From Desulfatibacillaceae bacterium (GTDB lineage Bacteria > Desulfobacterota > Desulfobacteria > Desulfobacterales > Desulfatibacillaceae): a DNA stretch of 5,393 nucleotides. Both the position numbers and the translations under genes were made by a program. Below are positions 1 through 5,188 of this stretch, in pieces. The stretch is from NCBI GenBank assembly GCA_030018745.1, contig JASEHB010000198.1, forward strand, positions 1-5,393, read 5' to 3'. The notes under the pieces are model-generated. The model saw only the letters and a program-made list of their open reading frames with translations. It did no database searches and was not told the DNA's origin. Every line of letters starts with the position of its first letter. Within the stretch, counting starts at the first letter, position 1.

Positions 1-5
1 GCAAG

Positions 6-45
6 CTGGCCCAAGGGCGCGCAAAACGCCCCTGGGCCAGTTTTT
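6..45 (+). terminator. Strong stem-loop with a plus-strand T tract, probable intrinsic terminator
   Basis: A 14-bp stem pairs 6-19 with 27-40 around a 7-nt loop and is followed at once by five T on the plus strand (41-45). Read on the plus strand it is a classic Rho-independent terminator for a gene lying left of the window and converging on jag. There is one imperfect pair (14 with 32): A opposite C in plus-strand RNA, G opposite U in minus-strand RNA. The stem is therefore slightly better in the jag direction, but no U run follows it there within the window. It may work in both directions. The plus-strand use is inferred from the T tract. Confidence 0.7.
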
Positions 46-64
46 AATCGTCTGCCGTAAAGTT

Positions 65-1372
65 CTATTCCATTGGGCTGCCTGCTTCCTTTGGCTTGCG
101 CCGCGTGCGTGGCCGGGGGCTTTTGGCTTTACGCTCCGCTGCATTTTTGGGAAGTATGACCAGTTTGCGCAAGGCCCCGCTTCCCTTTGAAAAGGTTTTA
201 AGCTCGGAATCCTCTTTTATGAGCAGGTGCACAATGCGCCTGTCGTGTGCATTCATGGGTGCAAATGCAGCCTGCTTGCCCGTGGCCTTTACCCTGGCCG
301 CCATTTTAAGGGCCTGCTGGCGAAGGTTGTCCTCGTGGCGGGCAATGTAGCCGTCCACATCCACCTGGACCCGAAGCCGGGCCTTCCGGTTGCGGTTGAC
401 AATCATTTCAATAAGATACTGCAAGGACTCCAGGGTTTGGCCGCGCCGCCCGATGAGAATGCCCGCTTCAGGCCCTGTTACAATAAGGGTTACCTGATTG
501 GCGCTGGCTGACCCAACGGAGCAGGAGAAATCCGCACTGACAAAACCCGCCAGCCTGCCAAGAATTTTGCAGGCCATATCCGCATCCGCCTCTATCTCCT
601 CCGGGGTCAGGAGGGCTTCCGCTTGACCAGGCTCGCCAGGGCCGGAATTTTCCAGCTCGTCCTCATCAATATCCTTTTCAGGGTCAATATCGGGTGCTGG
701 GGTTTCCTTGCCTTTGGCGGAGTGCTGTCTATTGGGGGCAGGCCTCTTTTTGCGCTTGTCGGTCCTGGTCCTGCGGCTTTTTTTGGGGGGAGCCGCGGGC
801 CTGCTCTCCGTTTCTTCAAGAGCCTCAACCGGCATTTTTGGCTCAAGAGCCTCGCCGGATACCATCGGCTCTACCTGCAATTGGCTGGCAGGGGCATCGG
901 GCAGGTTAATGGCTTCGGGGTTTAAATCCTCTGCGTCAAGTTCGGGCAGATCTGCAAGCCCGCTTTTTTTGCGCGCAGGCCGGAGAGGCCTTGGGGGAAT
1001 GTTGTCTGCCGGGGCAGCAGAAGGTTTCTGGCCGGGCTGCTTTTTGGGAGCGCCAGGTTCGGCGGTTTGCTGCCTGCTCCTGGGCTTTTTTTCGGCAGAG
1101 GCAGGCTTTTTTCCCTTCTGCTGCGGCTTCTGGGCCTGCTTTGCAGGGGCAGCTTCTTCTGCCTGGGGCTTCTCTGTTTGGGCTTGGGCAGCCTTTTGGG
1201 GAACGCCTACCCGAATACGGGCCTTTTTGACACCCACAAGGCCAAAAATGCCCGAAGAGCCGTAAGACAAAACGCTGTACGATAGCTTGGTTGCGGGAAC
1301 CCCGAATTCCCTGCTCGCTGTTTCCAATGCCTCGGCCTCTGTGGAGGCCTCAAATTCCTTGTACCGGGTCAT
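65..1372 (-). CDS. jag: Jag/KhpB-type RNA-binding protein (Jag_N, KH and R3H domains) with a very long charged linker
   Basis: This encodes 435 residues with a three-domain Jag layout. Residues 1-55 form the Jag_N domain, with the typical GIFGLVG segment at 41-47 followed by a short basic strand. Residues about 262-340 form a KH RNA-binding domain with its GRRG loop at 308-311. Residues about 343-408 form an R3H single-strand nucleic-acid-binding domain, with R378 and H382 as the R-x3-H pair. A basic tail ends the protein. Family members are often 200-260 residues; the excess is a linker (about 56-255) rich in Ala, Pro, Lys, Gln and Glu. It carries a basic patch (197-210) and then an acidic stretch (228-248). 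Jag is a cytoplasmic RNA-binding protein encoded beside YidC; its exact role outside Gram-positives is unclear. The ATG lies 8 nt after a weak GAGAG ribosome site and 21 nt after the yidC stop. mnmE, often the next gene, is not seen in the remaining 64 nt. Confidence 0.93.
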   Translation of the reverse strand: MTRYKEFEASTEAEALETASREFGVPATKLSYSVLSYGSSGIFGLVGVKKARIRVGVPQKAAQAQTEKPQAEEAAPAKQAQKPQQKGKKPASAEKKPRSRQQTAEPGAPKKQPGQKPSAAPADNIPPRPLRPARKKSGLADLPELDAEDLNPEAINLPDAPASQLQVEPMVSGEALEPKMPVEALEETESRPAAPPKKSRRTRTDKRKKRPAPNRQHSAKGKETPAPDIDPEKDIDEDELENSGPGEPGQAEALLTPEEIEADADMACKILGRLAGFVSADFSCSVGSASANQVTLIVTGPEAGILIGRRGQTLESLQYLIEMIVNRNRKARLRVQVDVDGYIARHEDNLRQQALKMAARVKATGKQAAFAPMNAHDRRIVHLLIKEDSELKTFSKGSGALRKLVILPKNAAERKAKSPRPRTRRKPKEAGSPME

Positions 1373-1393
1373 GGGGTATTCTCTCGAAAATTT

Positions 1394-3064
1394 TTAATCC
1401 GCCTTTTTCTGAATGTAGTACTGCTGGGCCATGGACAGAAGGTTGTTCACCAGCCAGTAAAGCACCAGCCCTGAAGGAAAGCCGATAAAGATGAAGGTGA
1501 ACACAATGGGAAGAGCCATCATCATTTTGGCCTGCATGGGATCTGCTGGCGGCGGCGCCATTTTCTGCTGCAGAAACATGCTTGCTCCCATGATCAGGGT
1601 GAGTACCGGAAGGCCCGGCGGCTCGATAAAGGGGATATTCAAAAAGGTGAACAGACGATCCGGCGCTGAAAGGTCGTTTATCCAGAGCATAAAGGGCGCA
1701 TGCCGTAACTCAATTGCCCCGTAAAGCATCTTGTAAAGGGCTATGAATACGGGAATCTGCAAAAGCATGGGCAGGCAGCCGCTCATGGGGTTGACCTTGT
1801 AGGTTCGATAAAGCGCAAAGACCTCCTCATTCATTTTGCGCTTGTCGTCCTTGTGCTTTTCCCGAATCTCCTGCATTAGGGGTGCAAGCTTCTTCATCTG
1901 GTTCATGGAGCGGTAGCTTTTGTTGGAAAGGGGCCAGAAAAGAAGCTTCACCAGAATTGTGATAAGAATTATTGCAACCCCGTAGTTGGGGATAAGTGAA
2001 TCGTGAATCCAGATCATAAGAAGAAGGCATGGCTTGGCAATTATGTCAAACCAGCCGAAATTCAATGCCTTGGTAAGAAGTTCGCCGCCCTGCTTGAGCA
2101 TGTGGGGGCTTTTGGGGCCAAAATAAGCCTGATGTGCAAAAACCTGCTGCTGGCCCGGAGCGAGCACCATGCGCGGATGAATAAGCGTGGCGGCAATAAC
2201 GCTTGCCTCGCGGGGGGTAAATCGCATTGAGGCGTTTTGGGCAGTTTCTGGAATTAGGGCTGAAAGAAAATAGCGGGTCATTATTCCGGAAAAGCCTATG
2301 TTGCCTTCTTTTGCCAGCAGGCCGTCCTTGCGGACCTTGCCGATTTTAATTTCCTCCAGCCGCCTGTCCAGAAGGGCCACCGGCCCCTCAAAGCCATAGC
2401 GGGAAACCTGCTCCATCTGGCTGACAAGAGTGACCCCCAGCCGGTCGGAAAGGGGGCCGCCGGAGCCGTTGTACACGGTTACAACAAGGTCCATCACATA
2501 GGCATCAGGACGGAAGACAAATTTCTTTTCCACCTTCACGCCATAGGGGCTTGTCCAGAAAAATACCACCTCCCGGTTGCCGTTGGCATTGTCAACAACA
2601 AGAAGGTCACCGTCAGCGGAGACATTGAAAACCGCACCTGCAAGGCCGGGAGTGCTGCCGTCTGCAAGCTCGGTTTCAAGGGTGCCCATGTTGGCAGGCA
2701 GAACCACCAGCTCCTTTGGCGGAGAATCTGCCTCATTGGTTTTGCGGTAATCTTTTAAAAGCAGGTGAACAAGCGTTGCCCCCTGGCTGGAAAGCTGGGC
2801 CACAAAAAGGGGCGTTTCAACCGTGATGATGCGCTCCGGCGCGGCTTCAACAGCTTGTTGCTCCATTCCGGCCTGCGGGGCGGGGGGGGGAGTCAGGGCT
2901 GCTGGAGGCATTGCCGGGTCAGGCCGGCTTCCGGGCTGGGGCAAAGATTCTTCTTGAGCCTGCTGGGCAATGCGGTCTCCGGGCTTGGGGCCGAAAAAAT
3001 GACCCCAGGCTATAAATACAACCACACACAGGGTCAGTGCTATTATCAATCGGACTTGTTCCAT
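1394..3064 (-). CDS. yidC: Membrane protein insertase YidC
   Basis: YidC inserts proteins into the inner membrane, alone or with SecYEG, and helps fold them. This 556-residue protein has the Gram-negative layout: an N-terminal membrane anchor (about 5-24), a Pro/Ala/Gln-rich tether (28-75), a periplasmic P1 beta domain (about 77-335), then the five-helix insertase core (about 338-548). Core hallmarks include the VNPMSGCLPMLLQIPVF segment at 424-440 and FPSGLVLYW at 529-537. K373 sits where E. coli YidC has its groove arginine R366, a conservative swap that keeps the positive charge. The C-terminus is short (QKKAD). The open frame runs 107 codons further upstream, but that stretch only shadows yidD and rnpA in another frame. 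The ATG at 3064 follows an AGGAG site, and the protein then begins exactly with the anchor helix. A small 5-bp hairpin (3089-3103) sits just upstream of the ribosome site. Confidence 0.97.
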   Translation of the reverse strand: MEQVRLIIALTLCVVVFIAWGHFFGPKPGDRIAQQAQEESLPQPGSRPDPAMPPAALTPPPAPQAGMEQQAVEAAPERIITVETPLFVAQLSSQGATLVHLLLKDYRKTNEADSPPKELVVLPANMGTLETELADGSTPGLAGAVFNVSADGDLLVVDNANGNREVVFFWTSPYGVKVEKKFVFRPDAYVMDLVVTVYNGSGGPLSDRLGVTLVSQMEQVSRYGFEGPVALLDRRLEEIKIGKVRKDGLLAKEGNIGFSGIMTRYFLSALIPETAQNASMRFTPREASVIAATLIHPRMVLAPGQQQVFAHQAYFGPKSPHMLKQGGELLTKALNFGWFDIIAKPCLLLMIWIHDSLIPNYGVAIILITILVKLLFWPLSNKSYRSMNQMKKLAPLMQEIREKHKDDKRKMNEEVFALYRTYKVNPMSGCLPMLLQIPVFIALYKMLYGAIELRHAPFMLWINDLSAPDRLFTFLNIPFIEPPGLPVLTLIMGASMFLQQKMAPPPADPMQAKMMMALPIVFTFIFIGFPSGLVLYWLVNNLLSMAQQYYIQKKAD

Positions 3065-3075
3065 TTTAAATCCGT

Positions 3076-3080
3076 CTCCT
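3076..3080 (-). promoter_or_regulatory. Ribosome binding site deciding the yidC start
   Basis: The minus strand reads AGGAG here, 11 nt before the ATG at 3062-3064. It supports this start over the long in-frame extension toward 3385, which has no such site and runs through yidD and rnpA. Confidence 0.7.
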
Positions 3081-3122
3081 AAAAGGCTGGCTGGCCAACA
3101 GCCCCCTGATTTGCATTGCTGT

Positions 3123-3350
3123 TCAGGGAACCGGATCGTATCCGCCAGGATGCCAGGGGTGGCAACGCAGAATGCGACAAAGGGCCAGCCATAAACCCTT
3201 GATGACGCCGTAACGCCTGATTGCACAGGCAGCATACTGGGAGCAGGATGGAACAAAGCGGCAAGTCGGACCCAAAAGCGGGGACACCACGCACTGGTAC
3301 GCAAAAATGGCTGCAAGCAGCCAATTTTTAGGGTGAAGCCCCTTTTGCAA
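3123..3350 (-). CDS. yidD: Membrane protein insertion efficiency factor YidD
   Basis: YidD is a small inner-membrane-associated protein, encoded between rnpA and yidC in most bacteria, that aids YidC-dependent insertion. The family core is complete: SPLLGPTCRFVPSCSQYA, then GVIKGLWLA, then RCHPWHPGGYDPVP at the C-terminus. The three conserved cysteines are C30, C36 and C63, numbered from the start used here. That start is a TTG at 3350. It gives 75 residues with a short amphipathic N-terminus like that of E. coli YidD, and a 23-nt overlap with rnpA. In-frame ATGs at 3401 and 3392 would give 92 or 89 residues but need overlaps of 74 or 65 nt with rnpA. None of the three has a good Shine-Dalgarno, so the start is uncertain; translational coupling to rnpA is likely. 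The stop is TGA, 58 nt before yidC. Confidence 0.9.
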   Translation of the reverse strand: MQKGLHPKNWLLAAIFAYQCVVSPLLGPTCRFVPSCSQYAACAIRRYGVIKGLWLALCRILRCHPWHPGGYDPVP

Positions 3351-3684
3351 TACGCCCAAAAAGGCTTTCCAACGCTTTGCGGCAAGACTCATGGTCAGCA
3401 TCCGCAGCCATTTTCTTTGCGATGATGTTGATGTCCAGGGCTTGGGGCAAAAGGTGGCGGTTCTGGCGAAAAAACTCGCGCACCCGCCGCTTTATCCGGT
3501 TGCGCACCCAGGCATTGCCCACCTTTTTTGTGACGGTAATGCCAAGCCTTGGGCAATGGGCCAAAGAGGAATCATACACCGCAATAAAAAGGCTGTTCTG
3601 AACCCTTTTACCCCGCGATGAAAGATCCAGAAACTGGGATCTTTTTTTAAGCCTGCTCTCTTTGGCAAAGAAATGCCTCTCCAC
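3328..3684 (-). CDS. rnpA: Ribonuclease P protein component
   Basis: This is the protein subunit of RNase P, which binds the catalytic RNA and the 5' leader of precursor tRNA so that the leader can be removed. The 118-residue length is normal for the family. It is strongly basic and has the expected order: the SRLKKRSQF N-terminal segment (10-18), the central LGITVTKKVGNAWVRNRIKRR signature (47-67) with the RNR motif beginning at R61, and a C-terminal helix. The start is GTG (3682-3684), 4 nt beyond the rpmH stop. No in-frame ATG occurs upstream through the rpmH region, and no clear Shine-Dalgarno precedes the GTG, so reinitiation by ribosomes finishing rpmH is the likely mode (inference). 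Its 3' end overlaps yidD. Confidence 0.95.
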   Translation of the reverse strand: MERHFFAKESRLKKRSQFLDLSSRGKRVQNSLFIAVYDSSLAHCPRLGITVTKKVGNAWVRNRIKRRVREFFRQNRHLLPQALDINIIAKKMAADADHESCRKALESLFGRIAKGASP

Positions 3685-3688
3685 GGGC

Positions 3689-3823
3689 TTAAAGGGCCAG
3701 TCGTTTTCTGCCCTTGGCTCGGCGGCGGTTGAGAATGCGGCGGCCCTGCTTTGTGGCCATGCGTTTGCGAAAGCCGTGTGTTCTGGCCCTCTTAATACGG
3801 CTTGGCTGGTATGTGCGTTTCAT
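3689..3823 (-). CDS. rpmH: 50S ribosomal protein L34
   Basis: This 44-residue, highly basic protein begins MKRTYQPSRIKRARTHGFRK and ends RRRAKGRKRLAL, a near-consensus L34. It sits in the large ribosomal subunit and is the usual first gene of the rnpA-yidD-yidC cluster. I translated it by hand on the minus strand: ATG at 3821-3823, TAA at 3689-3691. A GGAG ribosome site (3830-3833) lies 6 nt before the ATG. Expression probably comes from promoters in the divergent region upstream (see the candidates at 3950-3978 and 4027-4057), through a leader with several stem-loops. Confidence 0.97.
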   Translation of the reverse strand: MKRTYQPSRIKRARTHGFRKRMATKQGRRILNRRRAKGRKRLAL

Positions 3824-3829
3824 GTTGTT

Positions 3830-3833
3830 CTCC
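3830..3833 (-). promoter_or_regulatory. Ribosome binding site of rpmH
   Basis: The minus strand reads GGAG followed by AACAAC and then ATG, a spacing of 6 nt. A short hairpin (3838-3850) ends 4 nt upstream, close enough to influence ribosome access. Confidence 0.7.
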
Positions 3834-3837
3834 AGTG

Positions 3838-3850
3838 CGGCAATATGCCG
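3838..3850 (-). repeat. Hairpin just upstream of the rpmH ribosome site
   Basis: The minus strand reads CGGCA-TAT-TGCCG, a perfect 5-bp stem with a 3-nt loop, ending 4 nt before the GGAG of rpmH. An AT-rich inverted repeat (3856-3860 with 3863-3867) lies next to it on the promoter side. A role in rpmH translation is inference. Confidence 0.45.
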
Positions 3851-3879
3851 TTTGCTTAATCAATTAAACAAGTTAGCTT

Positions 3880-3897
3880 GGAACCGCTTTCGGCTCC
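3880..3897 (-). repeat. Stem-loop in the presumed rpmH leader RNA
   Basis: In minus-strand RNA, GGAGCCG pairs with CGGTTCC around an AAAG tetraloop, giving 7 bp including one G-U. The same pair would be an A-C mismatch in plus-strand RNA, so the structure favours a transcript in the rpmH direction. Confidence 0.5.
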
Positions 3898-3907
3898 CCT
3901 CTCTTTT

Positions 3908-3931
3908 GCGCCGGGCACCGACCCCTGGCGC
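3908..3931 (-). repeat. GC-rich stem-loop in the presumed rpmH leader RNA
   Basis: GCGCC pairs with GGCGC at the ends. A further 3-bp GGG/CCC stem lies inside, past a single-base bulge. No U run follows on the minus strand, so it is not an intrinsic terminator. Confidence 0.45.
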
Positions 3932-3949
3932 TTGACCTGCAAGCCTGCT

Positions 3950-3978
3950 AATCAAGCACAGGTGTATGGCTTTGTCAA
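3950..3978 (-). promoter_or_regulatory. Candidate sigma-70 promoter for the rpmH operon (proximal)
   Basis: The minus strand carries a perfect -35 hexamer TTGACA (3973-3978), a 17-bp spacer, and TTGATT (3950-3955) as a -10. The -10 matches only 3 of 6 consensus bases but is preceded by TGC, an extended -10 element. Transcription would start near 3942 and give a leader of about 120 nt before rpmH. The call rests on motif matching only. Confidence 0.45.
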
Positions 3979-4003
3979 TATTTCCTGCAAGCGCCCATAA
4001 GCC

Positions 4004-4024
4004 TTGCCAAGGGTGTTTTGGCAA
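4004..4024. repeat. 7-bp perfect inverted repeat, possible operator
   Basis: TTGCCAA (4004-4010) and TTGGCAA (4018-4024) are exact reverse complements separated by 7 nt. The element lies over the expected start site of the distal rpmH promoter candidate and between the two promoter candidates. That position suits a repressor site or a hairpin at the 5' end of the distal transcript; no regulator can be named. Confidence 0.4.
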
Positions 4025-4026
4025 TT

Positions 4027-4057
4027 ATTACAGCGCCATTCTTGACAGAAATGTCAA
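4027..4057 (-). promoter_or_regulatory. Candidate distal promoter for the rpmH operon
   Basis: The minus strand has TTGACA (4052-4057) and a good -10, TGTAAT (4027-4032, 5 of 6 consensus bases). The spacer is 19 bp, longer than the preferred 17, so activity may be weak or activator-dependent. The leader would be about 200 nt. Confidence 0.3.
4042..4057. repeat. Perfect palindrome formed by two opposed TTGACA hexamers
   Basis: TTGACA-GAAA-TGTCAA reads as a -35 consensus hexamer on each strand. It lies midway between divergent genes, so it could be shared back-to-back -35 elements, an operator for a dimeric regulator, or both. Confidence 0.5.
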
Positions 4058-4070
4058 AAAGAGGGATTTT
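4042..4070 (+). promoter_or_regulatory. Candidate promoter for the antiporter-rnd operon
   Basis: On the plus strand TTGACA (4042-4047) is followed after 17 bp by GATTTT (4065-4070), which matches only 3 of 6 -10 bases. The -35 is perfect but the -10 is poor, so this is tentative. Confidence 0.3.
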
Positions 4071-4110
4071 TTGCAAGGTAAAAGAAATTTATTAAAAAAA
4101 ATACGCCGTT

Positions 4111-4118
4111 GAGGAGGG
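4111..4118 (+). promoter_or_regulatory. Strong ribosome binding site deciding the antiporter start
   Basis: GAGGAGGG lies 8 nt before the GTG at 4127-4129. The frame is open from a TTG at 4109, but that codon overlaps the Shine-Dalgarno itself and has none of its own, so the GTG is the real start. Confidence 0.8.
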
Positions 4119-4126
4119 TGTTAAGG

Positions 4127-5182
4127 GTGCCGCAAATTTCGTTTTGGGAGTCGCTTGACCTGCAAGGCATTGACAGGCTGGTTGCAGCCATGCCCTCATC
4201 AATGCTTGCAGGGGTTCTTGTTTTTGGCATCCTTTTATTATGCTGGGCTGCTGACCGCATGGTTGAAGGCTCGGTGCACACGGCACGAAGAACGGGCCTG
4301 CCAAGGGTTCTTATCGGCACCACAATTATCGCCATAGGAACCAGCCTTCCGGAGGCCTTCATTTCGGTAACTGCGGCATGGATGGGAAATCCGGCCCTGG
4401 CGCTGGGCAATGGCGTTGGCTCGGTAATCTGCAACACGGGGCTTATTTTCGGGCTTACCTGCCTGATCTGGAGGCTTCCCGCCAATCGCTTCGTACTCAA
4501 CCGGGCAGGATGGGTTCAGCTTGGGTCCGCCCTTTTGCTGGTTCTTCTATGCGTCGGTTTTTTGGCGGTATCGCCTTTGCAGCCTGTTATCCCCCGCTGG
4601 GTGGGCCTCCTTTTCATGGGGCTTCTGGCAGGTTATATGTACCTCACCTACCTGTGGGGCCGCCAGACCTCCCTTATGGGGGTGGAGCCGGACATGGGGC
4701 CTCCCATAGGCCTTGCCCGCTCCCTGCTGCTTATGGTTCTGGGCCTGGCCGGGGTTCTTCTGGCAAGCCGCATCATAATTCCAGTGGCCTCGGAAACGGC
4801 AATTCGCATAGGGGTTCCCGATGATGTGGTTGCAGCCACCATTGTTGCTTTGGGCACATCCCTGCCGGAGCTGGTCACGGCCTTTTCCGCTGTGCGCAAG
4901 GGCTATCCAAGCATAATGCTCGGCGCCATTGTGGGTTCAGATGTCATAAACATCCTTTTTGTTGTGGGGGCGGCTGCGCTTGCAGCACCCTTGGAGATAA
5001 ACCCCAACTTTTTTTACTTTCACTTTCCGGCAATGCTCATTATTTTGGTAACATTTCGCTTCTTCATTGTTGTAAACTCTTTAGGGGCGTTCAAAAGATG
5101 GCAGGGCGGCGTCATACTGGGCTGGTACGGACTTTACATTTTAGGGCAATACATATTCAACCTGGGCAAGGGAGCAGTTTAG
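4127..5182 (+). CDS. Calcium/sodium antiporter, CaCA family (YrbG-like)
   Basis: This 351-residue inner-membrane protein has about ten predicted helices and the two inverted alpha repeats of the Ca2+/cation antiporter superfamily, which usually trade Na+ (or H+) for Ca2+. Alpha-1 contains GTSLPE at 71-76 and GSVICN at 98-103; alpha-2 contains GTSLPE at 243-248 and GSDVIN at 270-275. By the family pattern E76 and E248 are the central cation ligands and N103 and N275 the supporting polar ones, so the site looks intact. The loop between the halves (about 179-197) is short, with no regulatory Ca2+-binding domain, as is normal in bacteria. Which ions are exchanged cannot be read from sequence. The GTG start is chosen for its strong Shine-Dalgarno. 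The gene diverges from rpmH and ends 6 nt before rnd, so it probably leads a two-gene or longer operon. Confidence 0.93.
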   Translation: MPQISFWESLDLQGIDRLVAAMPSSMLAGVLVFGILLLCWAADRMVEGSVHTARRTGLPRVLIGTTIIAIGTSLPEAFISVTAAWMGNPALALGNGVGSVICNTGLIFGLTCLIWRLPANRFVLNRAGWVQLGSALLLVLLCVGFLAVSPLQPVIPRWVGLLFMGLLAGYMYLTYLWGRQTSLMGVEPDMGPPIGLARSLLLMVLGLAGVLLASRIIIPVASETAIRIGVPDDVVAATIVALGTSLPELVTAFSAVRKGYPSIMLGAIVGSDVINILFVVGAAALAAPLEINPNFFYFHFPAMLIILVTFRFFIVVNSLGAFKRWQGGVILGWYGLYILGQYIFNLGKGAV

Positions 5183-5188
5183 GGCAAC

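Larger units (their letters stand above)
3824..4126. other. Divergent intergenic region between rpmH and the CaCA antiporter gene
   Basis: No gene is visible in these roughly 300 bases on either strand. The left half is the probable transcribed leader of rpmH, with stem-loops at 3838-3850, 3880-3897 and 3908-3931 and an AT-rich inverted repeat at 3856-3867. The right half holds the candidate promoters, inverted repeats at 4004-4024 and 4042-4057, and an AT-rich stretch (4066-4102) before the antiporter ribosome site. I saw no TTATCCACA-like DnaA box cluster, so there is no evidence for a replication origin, although rpmH lies near oriC in some bacteria. Confidence 0.75.

Noticed and set aside
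708..1265. Open frame of 185 codons on the plus strand opposite jag
   Set aside because: It is the antisense of the Ala/Pro/Lys-rich Jag linker, giving a biased Gly/Leu/Phe/Cys composition. It has no ribosome site and no recognisable family. The Jag domains on the other strand are unmistakable.
3065..3385. In-frame N-terminal extension of yidC by 107 codons
   Set aside because: It reads yidD and the rnpA 3' end in another frame, has no ribosome site, and would bury the membrane anchor. The ATG at 3064 has AGGAG and fits the family.
4018..4034. Possible sigma-54 (-24/-12) promoter suggested by TTGGCA
   Set aside because: The required GG-N10-GC spacing is not met; the GC falls one base too far.
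4109..4126. TTG at 4109 as the start of the antiporter
   Set aside because: The TTG overlaps the GAGGAGGG ribosome site that serves the GTG at 4127, and it has no site of its own.
3824..4126. Replication origin next to rpmH
   Set aside because: I saw no TTATCCACA-like boxes, and no dnaA, dnaN or gidA is in the window.
4054..4500. Minus-strand open frame of 148 codons across the antiporter start
   Set aside because: It is antisense to the conserved alpha-1 repeat, has no recognisable domain, and crosses the divergent promoter region.
4378..4824. Plus-strand open frame of 148 codons inside the antiporter gene
   Set aside because: It is a shifted-frame shadow of a well-supported CaCA coding sequence, with a low-complexity Gly/Pro-rich translation.
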